The notes under the pieces are model-generated. The model had not been told where the DNA came from. It did no database searches and was given only the letters and a program-made list of their open reading frames with translations. This document shows, piece by piece, positions 19,061 through 26,800 of a stretch of 64,000 nt of DNA. Within the stretch, counting starts at the first letter, position 1; every line of letters begins with the position of its first letter. The DNA is from Candidatus Fraserbacteria bacterium (GTDB lineage Bacteria; Bipolaricaulota; Bipolaricaulia; RBG-16-55-9; JAJCYT01), in the NCBI GenBank assembly GCA_029262795.1, contig JAJCYT010000025.1, positions 23,264 through 87,263 of the forward strand, given 5' to 3'. Made by a program: the position numbers and the translations under genes.

Positions 19061-20068
19061 ATGCAACCTACAGACAAACTCAATCGCCCGTTAAGGGATT
19101 TGCGTATTTCAGTCACAGACCGTTGCAACTTTCGTTGTGTGTATTGCATGCCGAAGGAAATTTTTGGATCAGATTTTGCCTTTTTGCCTCATGATAAGTT
19201 ACTTAGCTTCGAAGAAATTACACGCCTGACCAAATTGTTTGTTGCCAATGGGGTCGAAAAAATCCGCATCACAGGTGGTGAGCCCTTGTTGCGAAAAGGT
19301 GTGGAAATGCTCATCAAGCAGCTGTCTGAGATCAATGGCATTAAAGACTTGGCTATGACCACCAATGCGTCTTTGTTGCGCCCCAGGGCGGAACGGCTCA
19401 AACAGGCAGGCCTTCATCGTGTTTCTGTGAGTTTGGATTCGTTGGATGACAATGTGTTCATGACCATGAACGATGTGCGATTTCCTGTTTCAAAAGTTTT
19501 GGATGGCATCAAGGCTGCCGAGGATGTAGGGCTGACACCCATCAAAATCAATGCCGTCATCAAACGCGGGATGAATGATGACAGTATTTTGAAAATGGCT
19601 GAACATTTCCGCAATACGGGCCATATTCTTCGCTTTATCGAATTCATGGACGTGGGCAACTCAAATGGCTGGCGTCTGGAAGATACGGTGACCACTGAAG
19701 AAATTTTCAAAACCATTCATTCTGAATGGCCGCTTTTGCCAATTGATCAAAACTATGAAGGTGAAGTGGCCAATCGTTTTCGGTACAAGGACAAAGCTGG
19801 GGAAATTGGCATTATTGCCTCAATCAGCCAACCATTCTGTCATGGTTGCACACGCTCCCGGCTTTCGGCTGAAGGCAAACTGTATACCTGTTTGTTCTCA
19901 GGTCTGGGTCACGATTTTCGTGATAAGCTTCGCAGAAGACAGTCCGATCATGAAATTGATATGTTTATCAAACACATCTGGGGCAACCGAAAAGACCGCT
20001 ATTCCGAACTCCGTACCGAGGAAACCAACTTTCAGACAAAAGTCGAAATGTCCCACATTGGTGGCTAA
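19061..20068 (+). CDS. moaA: GTP 3',8-cyclase (molybdenum cofactor biosynthesis MoaA)
   Basis: Radical SAM CNFRCVYCMP; IRITGGEPLLR; second cluster CHGCTRSRLSAEGKLYTCLFS; C-term GG. Confidence 0.93.
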   Translation: MQPTDKLNRPLRDLRISVTDRCNFRCVYCMPKEIFGSDFAFLPHDKLLSFEEITRLTKLFVANGVEKIRITGGEPLLRKGVEMLIKQLSEINGIKDLAMTTNASLLRPRAERLKQAGLHRVSVSLDSLDDNVFMTMNDVRFPVSKVLDGIKAAEDVGLTPIKINAVIKRGMNDDSILKMAEHFRNTGHILRFIEFMDVGNSNGWRLEDTVTTEEIFKTIHSEWPLLPIDQNYEGEVANRFRYKDKAGEIGIIASISQPFCHGCTRSRLSAEGKLYTCLFSGLGHDFRDKLRRRQSDHEIDMFIKHIWGNRKDRYSELRTEETNFQTKVEMSHIGG

Positions 20069-20832
20069 CGGGCAAATTCCTTATTTGCTTCAACAGCAGC
20101 ATCTTGGAGTAAAGTCGCCACGTTTTCAGCAATAGGCCGTTCTCCAGATGTTGTCGGAATCATTGCTGGGAGTTGGCGTGGGTCTTTTTTAGCAAGCTGT
20201 TCGTACATCACCAACGCAGCCAGATAAGTGCCTAGTTCACTGGGATGGAAATCATCCGGCCCATACAAACCTAAATTAGGATCTTTACGCCATGCCGCGC
20301 GCCAGGCTTCTCCTGCTGGAAACAATAAACCGTCAATTTGTTCTGCCGCCATGCGATAGGATTCAGACACACCATCAAAATCAAACGAGCGCGATTTCCA
20401 GGGCCAAACCATATACATGGCCGTCCGTCCGTTTGCCTGGGTGATGAAATCATTGAACATTTTGCTGTACTCTAATAAAGAAGGCCGCCCTTCAGTTGCG
20501 GATGGTCCCTGTTGCAGGGCCACCACATCCCAATTTCCTTCAGCAATACGTTGAACAGTATCTGGATTCGCCCAATGATCTTGAAGCCCGTAATCGGGCA
20601 GTGCAATGGATTCCACCACGGCATCAATCTCGGCATGTTCCAAGAGTTTTTGCAACATGCCTGGCAGGTCATTGGTATAGGTCAGACTGTTGCCAATGAA
20701 CAGGACTCTCAAACTGTCCGGCTGTCCGTTGGCCGAACTTTGATCACAAGCGGTGAGCGCGATCAAGCTGATACAAATCAGTGTGAAACAAAGACCTCTT
20801 TTATAGATCATCTCATTCCCCGTTTCTCTCAT
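20065..20832 (-). CDS. SGNH-like lipoprotein esterase/hydrolase
   Basis: Lipobox LTAC; RVLFIGNSLTYTND; DDFHPSELGTYLAA. Confidence 0.75.
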   Translation of the reverse strand: MRETGNEMIYKRGLCFTLICISLIALTACDQSSANGQPDSLRVLFIGNSLTYTNDLPGMLQKLLEHAEIDAVVESIALPDYGLQDHWANPDTVQRIAEGNWDVVALQQGPSATEGRPSLLEYSKMFNDFITQANGRTAMYMVWPWKSRSFDFDGVSESYRMAAEQIDGLLFPAGEAWRAAWRKDPNLGLYGPDDFHPSELGTYLAALVMYEQLAKKDPRQLPAMIPTTSGERPIAENVATLLQDAAVEANKEFAR

Positions 20833-20846
20833 GGTATTGTCCCATT

Positions 20847-21581
20847 TTACTCAATATTGAGTATGGATTGCTTCGTTAAGGAAATGGCTTCGTTATGATG
20901 CTTTTCTGTGCCGATATTGGTAAAGGGGCCGTGTCCGGGGAGGACACGGGTGCCATCGGGAAGCAATTCATAAAGTCTTTGGACAGAGTGAACCAAATCC
21001 TGAGGTGAGCTGTTTTGCACATCCGTGCGGCCCACAGAGCTTTGGAACAGCGCATCGCCGCCGAATAGCAAATTGCCGACATGAAAGGCATAGCTGCCAG
21101 GAGAGTGCCCGGGAACGTGGATAGATTTGATCTCATACTGCCCGATATTGAATACGGTTGTTTCATCAATCTGAATGTCTGGTACAGGAAACGTGGCGGC
21201 ATCAAATTCAAGCATGTCTCGATATTTAGGTATGGCTTGCATTTCCTCAATAAACTCTGTAGGCATATTTTCAAAAATCCATTCCTTTTGAACTTGCATG
21301 TCTTCATAGTCTTTTATAGACAAGCACACGGGTACATTCGGAAATTTTTCTCGAAGGGCAGGAAATCCGATCACATGATCAAAATGGCCATGTGTGAATA
21401 GAAAATATTTGAGGTGCAACGATTCTTTGCTAAGTGTTTCGATGAGCTCATCAATGACCCCGCCTACATCAATGATGGCGGATTCTCGACTGGTTTGGTC
21501 AAACAGCAGATAACAATTGGTTCCCACCTCAGTCTCTTGATGTTGAATATGCAGGCTTTCAAATGTAATCATTGTCTTCAA
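20847..21581 (-). CDS. Metallo-beta-lactamase fold hydrolase (glyoxalase II-like)
   Basis: FTHGHFDHVIGF; VPGHSPGSYAF; VLPGHGPFTNIGTE. Confidence 0.88.
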   Translation of the reverse strand: MKTMITFESLHIQHQETEVGTNCYLLFDQTSRESAIIDVGGVIDELIETLSKESLHLKYFLFTHGHFDHVIGFPALREKFPNVPVCLSIKDYEDMQVQKEWIFENMPTEFIEEMQAIPKYRDMLEFDAATFPVPDIQIDETTVFNIGQYEIKSIHVPGHSPGSYAFHVGNLLFGGDALFQSSVGRTDVQNSSPQDLVHSVQRLYELLPDGTRVLPGHGPFTNIGTEKHHNEAISLTKQSILNIE

Positions 21582-21637
21582 CCCCCCTTGAGCAGACTTA
21601 TCTTTTCATAATAACACAGCTTCATGCGGGACAATAC

Positions 21638-21666
21638 TTGACCCAACTTGCACATATCGTTAAATT
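21638..21666 (+). promoter_or_regulatory. Sigma70-like promoter upstream of proS leader
   Basis: TTGACC-N17-TAAATT. Confidence 0.6.
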
Positions 21667-21685
21667 ATGGGCATAGGAGAGCATC

Positions 21686-21775
21686 ATGAATCAACTTTTC
21701 TTAATTCAACAGACACATTTCGTTCGACCCATCTCCCCATTTTGCTTTCCGACGCCACCCCCTTTGGGGGAATAA
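21686..21775 (+). CDS. Candidate proS leader peptide MNQLFLIQQTHFVRPISPFCFPTPPPLGE
   Basis: AGGAGA 5 nt before ATG; 6 Pro codons in the last 15 residues; directly upstream of proS. Confidence 0.65.
   Translation: MNQLFLIQQTHFVRPISPFCFPTPPPLGE
21758..21770 (+). promoter_or_regulatory. Leader-terminal hairpin CCCCC-TTT-GGGGG just before the leader stop
   Basis: Perfect C5/G5 inverted repeat at 3' end of leader ORF; no poly-U tract immediately after. Confidence 0.6.
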
Positions 21776-21851
21776 TATTCGCTTTCTATCTCTTATTTTT
21801 CTATCGTTGTGTTGAACCTGATTTCGTATTTAGTTTTGAGGAGTATTTATC

Positions 21852-23624
21852 ATGAAGATGAGTCAATTGTTCAGTCAAACCCTCCGTGACGCCCCTGGTG
21901 ATGCGGAGATTGAAAGTCATAAACTTTTGGTCCGTGCAGGCTTTATTCGCCAGTTATCCGCAGGTATTTTTACGCTGATGCCTTTGGGACTGCGAGTGGC
22001 TGAAAAGATCAACCGCATATTGCGCGATGAAATTGACGCCATTGGCGGACAAGAATTGGTCATGCCTGTGGTGCATCCCAGCGATATTTGGAAGGAAACA
22101 GGTCGTTATCACGCCATTGACGCGGAGATGAGTCGCTTTGTGGATCGCGTGGGTCGTGACATGGTGCTGGCCATGACGCACGAAGAAGTGGTTACTGATC
22201 TGGCTCGCAAGGAAATTCAATCCTACAAACAGTTGCCAAAATTGGTCTATCAGATTCAGACCAAGTGGCGCGACGATCCCCGTCCTCGCGCTGGTTTGAT
22301 CCGCGTTCGAGAGTTCTGGATGAAAGACAGTTACAGCCTGGACAAGGATGAAGCTGGCCTGGATGCACAATATCGTGCGCATTATCAGGCTTATTTCAAT
22401 ATTTTTAACAAATGTGCTTTGCCCGTGATCTCAGTGAAATCTGACGTGGGCATGATGGGTGGCAGCTTGGCGCATGAGTATATGTATCTCACCCCCATTG
22501 GTGAAGACACCTTGTTGCTATGCGACAACTGTGGCTATTCGGCCAATCGTCAAAATGCAACCTTTATCAAGTCTGAAGCTGAATCCGAGGATGCAAAAGA
22601 TATCGAGAAAGTCGAAACGCCTGGTGTGACGACCATCGAGGCGCTGGCTGAGTTTCTAATAATTCCAGAATCGAAAACGGCCAAGGCGGTGTTCATGGTG
22701 GCCACGGTTTCTGAAGGCGAAGAAGATGTTGAAAAATTCATTTTGGCCACCATTCGCGGTGACATGGAAGTGAACGAAACCAAGCTGTCCAATGCCGTTC
22801 AGGCCAAAGCGTTGCGTCCTGCCCACGATGAGGAAATTCAGGGCATCGGCTCTCAGCCTGGATATGGTTCCGCCATTGGCGTCAGCAAGGATGTTATCGT
22901 TGTCATCGATGATTTGGTGAAAACGTCGCCAAATCTGGTGGCGGGTGCCAATGAAGTGAACTATCACTACCTCAATGTGAATTACGGACGCGACTATGAG
23001 GCTCAGATTGTTGCCGATATCGCTGCCGCCCAGGAAGGCGATGCCTGCCCAGACTGTAAGAGTGTCATGCGTGTGTCTCGCGGCGTAGAAGTGGGCAACA
23101 TCTTTAAATTGGGGACGCGTTACACCTCAGCCATGAATGCCACATTTCTGGATGAGGATGGTGAACGCAAGCCGATCATCATGGGATCTTATGGCATCGG
23201 TGTGGGCCGCTTGTTGGCCTGTGCGGTTGAGGAATACAACGATGAGTATGGCCTGAAATTACCTATCAGCCTTGCACCGTTTCAGGTGCATTTGGTCAGC
23301 ATTGCAATTGACAATGAGGAAATCAGGCAAAAGTCGCTTGAGCTTTACAACGACCTTCGCACTGCGGGCATTGAAGTGATGCTGGATGATCGTGATGAAC
23401 GCCCTGGCGTGAAGTTTAAGGATGCCGATTTGATTGGCGTTCCGTTGCGTCTGACGATGGGACAGAAATCGCTGGACGCAGGCGGCGTGGAATTCAAGCG
23501 TCGCGATGAGGAAGATCGGGACATTGTGCCTTTAGATCATGTGGTGTCCACCATGCAGGCTGAGATCAAGGCACTGCAAGGTGCCATCGCTAGCAAAGTG
23601 GTGAAAATGCCCTATGATGGATGA
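21852..23624 (+). CDS. proS: Prolyl-tRNA synthetase
   Basis: KMSQLFSQTLRDAPGDAEIESHKLLVRAGFIRQLSAGIFTLMPLGLRV; FWMKDSYSLD; MGSYGIGVGRLLA. Confidence 0.97.
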   Translation: MKMSQLFSQTLRDAPGDAEIESHKLLVRAGFIRQLSAGIFTLMPLGLRVAEKINRILRDEIDAIGGQELVMPVVHPSDIWKETGRYHAIDAEMSRFVDRVGRDMVLAMTHEEVVTDLARKEIQSYKQLPKLVYQIQTKWRDDPRPRAGLIRVREFWMKDSYSLDKDEAGLDAQYRAHYQAYFNIFNKCALPVISVKSDVGMMGGSLAHEYMYLTPIGEDTLLLCDNCGYSANRQNATFIKSEAESEDAKDIEKVETPGVTTIEALAEFLIIPESKTAKAVFMVATVSEGEEDVEKFILATIRGDMEVNETKLSNAVQAKALRPAHDEEIQGIGSQPGYGSAIGVSKDVIVVIDDLVKTSPNLVAGANEVNYHYLNVNYGRDYEAQIVADIAAAQEGDACPDCKSVMRVSRGVEVGNIFKLGTRYTSAMNATFLDEDGERKPIIMGSYGIGVGRLLACAVEEYNDEYGLKLPISLAPFQVHLVSIAIDNEEIRQKSLELYNDLRTAGIEVMLDDRDERPGVKFKDADLIGVPLRLTMGQKSLDAGGVEFKRRDEEDRDIVPLDHVVSTMQAEIKALQGAIASKVVKMPYDG

Positions 23625-23657
23625 GAAAAATTACCTGTTGAGCTAAGGAGCATTTCT

Positions 23658-24182
23658 ATGTTAATGCCAAGAAAGCCCGTCCCCTCATTGGAGTTTCCAA
23701 TGGTGAATGGCCAAACATGGTCACTGAGTCAGCAGAAGCCAGAAAACTTTACGATGGTTGTGGTGTATCGCGGATTGCATTGCCCTATCTGCCATGCGTA
23801 TCTTCGTGAGTTGGATCGTCAGATCAGCGAGTTTAATTCTCGCGGTGTCAATGTGGCTGTGGTCAGTACCGATCCACAGGATCGCGCTGAAACAGCTCAA
23901 GCAGAATGGGGATTGGACAATTTCTCATTGGGGTATGGGATGAGCATCGAAAAAGCTCGTGAATGGGGTTTGTATATCTCCACCAGTCGCGGAGCAACGT
24001 CTGCTGGTGTGGTCGAACCCGACTTGTTTGCTGAACCCGGCTTGTTCCTGATTCGACCGGATGGCACTTTGTATGGCGCAAACTATATCACGATGCCCTT
24101 CGCCCGCCCTCACTTTGACGCGGTATTGAAGGCGCTGGATTTCATCATCCCTAACGATTATCCGGCACGCGGCGAAGCTTAG
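23658..24182 (+). CDS. Peroxiredoxin-like AhpC/TSA family protein
   Basis: VVVYRGLHCPICHAYLRELDRQ; GLFLIRPDGTLY. Confidence 0.8.
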   Translation: MLMPRKPVPSLEFPMVNGQTWSLSQQKPENFTMVVVYRGLHCPICHAYLRELDRQISEFNSRGVNVAVVSTDPQDRAETAQAEWGLDNFSLGYGMSIEKAREWGLYISTSRGATSAGVVEPDLFAEPGLFLIRPDGTLYGANYITMPFARPHFDAVLKALDFIIPNDYPARGEA

Positions 24183-24204
24183 ATAACAAGACAATTGAAA
24201 AGAG

Positions 24205-24240
24205 AAACAGGGATGCTGGCGATAACCAGCATCCCTGTTT
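24205..24240. terminator. Bidirectional terminator
   Basis: AAACAGGGATGCTGG-cgataa-CCAGCATCCCTGTTT, 15-bp perfect stem. Confidence 0.85.
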
Positions 24241-24249
24241 GATTTGTTG

Positions 24250-24780
24250 TTACTTTCGTTCCCATCGATCCTTCATTACAAAGTAATAGTAATGGTCGTC
24301 GCGGAGTTCTTTTTCCCGATCAAAGCCCAGTCTTTCCAACAGCTCAATTGATCGTTGATTGTTTCTGTGCGGCGTGGCTTCAATTTTTGAAACACTTAAG
24401 CCATCAAAGCCAAAATCAATGACGGGAGGAATGGCCTCAGTCATCAATCCCTGGCCCCAATAGGCTTTGGCAAGATCGTAGCCAATTTCAATGCTGGTTG
24501 GTTCGTTGAGATTCCAACAGTGATAGCCATAGGTGCCAATTAATTTTTCGTCCTGCTTATGAAACAGACCCCAACGGGTGCCGATGTCGTTGATGTGGAA
24601 CTTGATGATCTCCTCAGCTTCGGCCAAAGACTGAAGCGGTTTGATGTCCATCAACTCAACCACATCGGGATCTGAAAACAGGCCAAAAACAGCCTCGGTG
24701 TCTTCAAGAGTAAGTTCCTTGATGATGAGACGTGGAGTTTCAAAATGAGGATATTTAACAGGTAATTCAGGGTAAGACAT
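24250..24780 (-). CDS. GNAT N-acetyltransferase (RimJ/RimL-like)
   Basis: FETPRLIIKELTLEDTEAVF; IGYDLAKAYWGQGLMTEAI; NQRSIELLERLGF. Confidence 0.85.
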   Translation of the reverse strand: MSYPELPVKYPHFETPRLIIKELTLEDTEAVFGLFSDPDVVELMDIKPLQSLAEAEEIIKFHINDIGTRWGLFHKQDEKLIGTYGYHCWNLNEPTSIEIGYDLAKAYWGQGLMTEAIPPVIDFGFDGLSVSKIEATPHRNNQRSIELLERLGFDREKELRDDHYYYFVMKDRWERK

Positions 24781-24983
24781 GATAAAGCTCCTATGATAAA
24801 TAGTAAGATTGGACGAATTGGCTAAACGCCAAAATCGTCTGAGCTTCAACCTAAAATGGAGTGCAATCCGTTTGGATTGTTGAGTAAAACTTTATCGCAT
24901 CTGTACTCTAAATCGTCCTTTTATAGAAAAGTTATACTCCAGTATATTTGTTGTGGCTTTGATAAATCAAGCCGAACTTTGAT

Positions 24984-25556
24984 TTGAACAATGTGCTTAT
25001 GCTATGGTCCATTTATATGGATTGGCAAAAGTGGATCGAAAAGTTGACTTTGGTGAGTTATTGGATTCTTTGGATAAACACCGGCATATTTTTTGCACTT
25101 GGGTTGCTTGGTGCTTTGTTGGGTGGTGCGTGGACTTCGGTGGGCGAAGGATTGGGCGGTGGATGGAGTATTCCGTCAATGGTGTTTAATATTCCAATTT
25201 TGCTTGCCATTCCTGGTTTGATCATTGGTTTTCAAGGGATTGTAAGAAAAGGGTTTCGTAAAAGAGTAGGGGTGATTTTCTTTATAGCTTCACTCGGTAT
25301 TGGCGCTGCCTTTATTTTAATTGCGCACTCGATTGATCCATGTGACAGGCGATTTTGGACACTCAGTGACCGTTGGGGCTCTCAACCATTGTGTGAACGA
25401 TTTGGCGCTGGCATCAGCATCCACACCCGCTTTCATCTACTGCTTCATTCAGCGCCCGTTTTTATTGTCATGTTGATTTATCATCCTTGGTTTAAACGTC
25501 TGTATCGTAACTTGAAAGAAACAGATGCGCTTGGGTCGCCTGCAACGCATGGCTAA
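24984..25556 (+). CDS. Hypothetical multi-pass membrane protein
   Basis: Several hydrophobic segments; no family recognised. Confidence 0.55.
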   Translation: MNNVLMLWSIYMDWQKWIEKLTLVSYWILWINTGIFFALGLLGALLGGAWTSVGEGLGGGWSIPSMVFNIPILLAIPGLIIGFQGIVRKGFRKRVGVIFFIASLGIGAAFILIAHSIDPCDRRFWTLSDRWGSQPLCERFGAGISIHTRFHLLLHSAPVFIVMLIYHPWFKRLYRNLKETDALGSPATHG

Positions 25557-25576
25557 ATGTTTGTAACCAATAGACC

Positions 25577-25606
25577 TTGACAACAAATGTCCAGGGCTGA
25601 TACGAT
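25577..25606 (+). promoter_or_regulatory. Sigma70-like promoter upstream of pheST leader
   Basis: TTGACA-N18-TACGAT, ending 9 nt before leader ATG. Confidence 0.6.
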
Positions 25607-25615
25607 GTTGGCACT

Positions 25616-25687
25616 ATGAAATGGTTAAAAGCTTCACCACTGCGTATGGTGGCCCATCACTTCCTCTTTGCCCCTTCGGGGGTATAA
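25616..25687 (+). CDS. Candidate pheST leader peptide MKWLKASPLRMVAHHFLFAPSGV
   Basis: Short ORF with TTC CTC TTT just before a CCCC-UUCG-GGGG hairpin, upstream of pheS. Confidence 0.6.
   Translation: MKWLKASPLRMVAHHFLFAPSGV
25670..25683 (+). promoter_or_regulatory. Leader-terminal hairpin GCCCC-TTCG-GGGGT
   Basis: C4/G4 stem capped by a UUCG tetraloop, adjacent to the leader stop codon. Confidence 0.6.
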
Positions 25688-25766
25688 CACGCTTTAGACG
25701 ACCTGTTCCATTTATTTTTGAATTTACAAATCTATTTTTAACCACATTGTGATATTGGAGTTCATC

Positions 25767-26771
25767 ATGATTGACGTACTGAAACAAGAGATTGATCAGA
25801 TTCGTGAAGCGGCCCAGGCGGATTTGTCTCAGGCGGATACTTCGGATGCCTGTGAAGAATTACGCATCAAGTATTTGGGGCGCAATGGATTGGTCACTCC
25901 GTTGATGCAAAAGATGAAAGAAGTTCCCAACGAACAAAAGGCTGAAGCCGGAAAACTACTCAATGGATTGAAGCAGTTTGTCGAATCAGAAATTGAGCAA
26001 GCAGGCGAAAAGCTCAAACGAGGCGAACAGGATGTTCGACTAAAGCAGGAAGCGGTGGATGTCACTCTGCCGGGTCGTCCGGTGCCTTTGGGGCGTCTGC
26101 ATCCTATCACTCAGACATTGTTGGAACTGTACGACATCTTTGCCGAGATGGGGTTTCAGGTTTATCAAACTCGTGAAGTTGAAACGGATGAGATGAATTT
26201 TCAAATGCTCAACCTGCCAGAAGATCATCCCGCGCGCGACATGCATGATACGTTTTACACCAAAGATAAAGGCGTGGTCTTGCGAACCCATACCTCACCA
26301 GGGCAGATTCATTTGATGAAAGAACGTTGTCCTGACCCGATTCGTGCTGTGTTGCCAGGGAAATGCTACCGCTTTGAGCAAACGGATGCCTCACATGAAT
26401 GGATGTTTTATCAGTTGGAAGGCATTGCCATTGGAGACAATATTACGCTGGCAGACCTTAAAGGCACATTGAATGCATTTATCCATCGCACGTTTGGCAA
26501 GGAGCGAAAGGTTCAGTTCCGTTGCAGTTACTTCCCGTTCACCGAACCAAGTATGGAAGTGGCAATGAGTGACAAAGACGGTGGCTGGCTGGAAATTCTG
26601 GGTTCAGGCATGATGCACCCCATCGTGTTGAGAAATGGTGGCTATGATCCAGAAAAAGTCAGCGGCTTTGCTTTTGGCATGGGTGTGGAACGTATCGCGA
26701 TGTTGAAATACGGCATTGATGACATTCGTCAGTTCTACAGCAATGATCTGAGATTCTTGTCTCAGTTCTAA
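25767..26771 (+). CDS. pheS: Phenylalanyl-tRNA synthetase alpha subunit
   Basis: RPVPLGRLHPITQTLLELYDIFAEMGFQV; MHDTFY; FAFGMGVERIAMLKYGI. Confidence 0.97.
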   Translation: MIDVLKQEIDQIREAAQADLSQADTSDACEELRIKYLGRNGLVTPLMQKMKEVPNEQKAEAGKLLNGLKQFVESEIEQAGEKLKRGEQDVRLKQEAVDVTLPGRPVPLGRLHPITQTLLELYDIFAEMGFQVYQTREVETDEMNFQMLNLPEDHPARDMHDTFYTKDKGVVLRTHTSPGQIHLMKERCPDPIRAVLPGKCYRFEQTDASHEWMFYQLEGIAIGDNITLADLKGTLNAFIHRTFGKERKVQFRCSYFPFTEPSMEVAMSDKDGGWLEILGSGMMHPIVLRNGGYDPEKVSGFAFGMGVERIAMLKYGIDDIRQFYSNDLRFLSQF

Positions 26772-26800
26772 GAGGTTTTTTATCTAAAAGGGCTTTTATT

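Noticed and set aside
21600-21851. T-box riboswitch for proS
   Set aside because: No recognisable T-box sequence or terminator/antiterminator pair, and the predicted UTR seems too short for the usual stem I.
21667-21855. 62-aa ORF (MGIGEHHESTF...EEYLS) overlapping the proS start
   Set aside because: Its ATG directly abuts the predicted -10 box, so it would lie upstream of the transcription start; the Pro-rich ORF in another frame has an SD and cognate codons.
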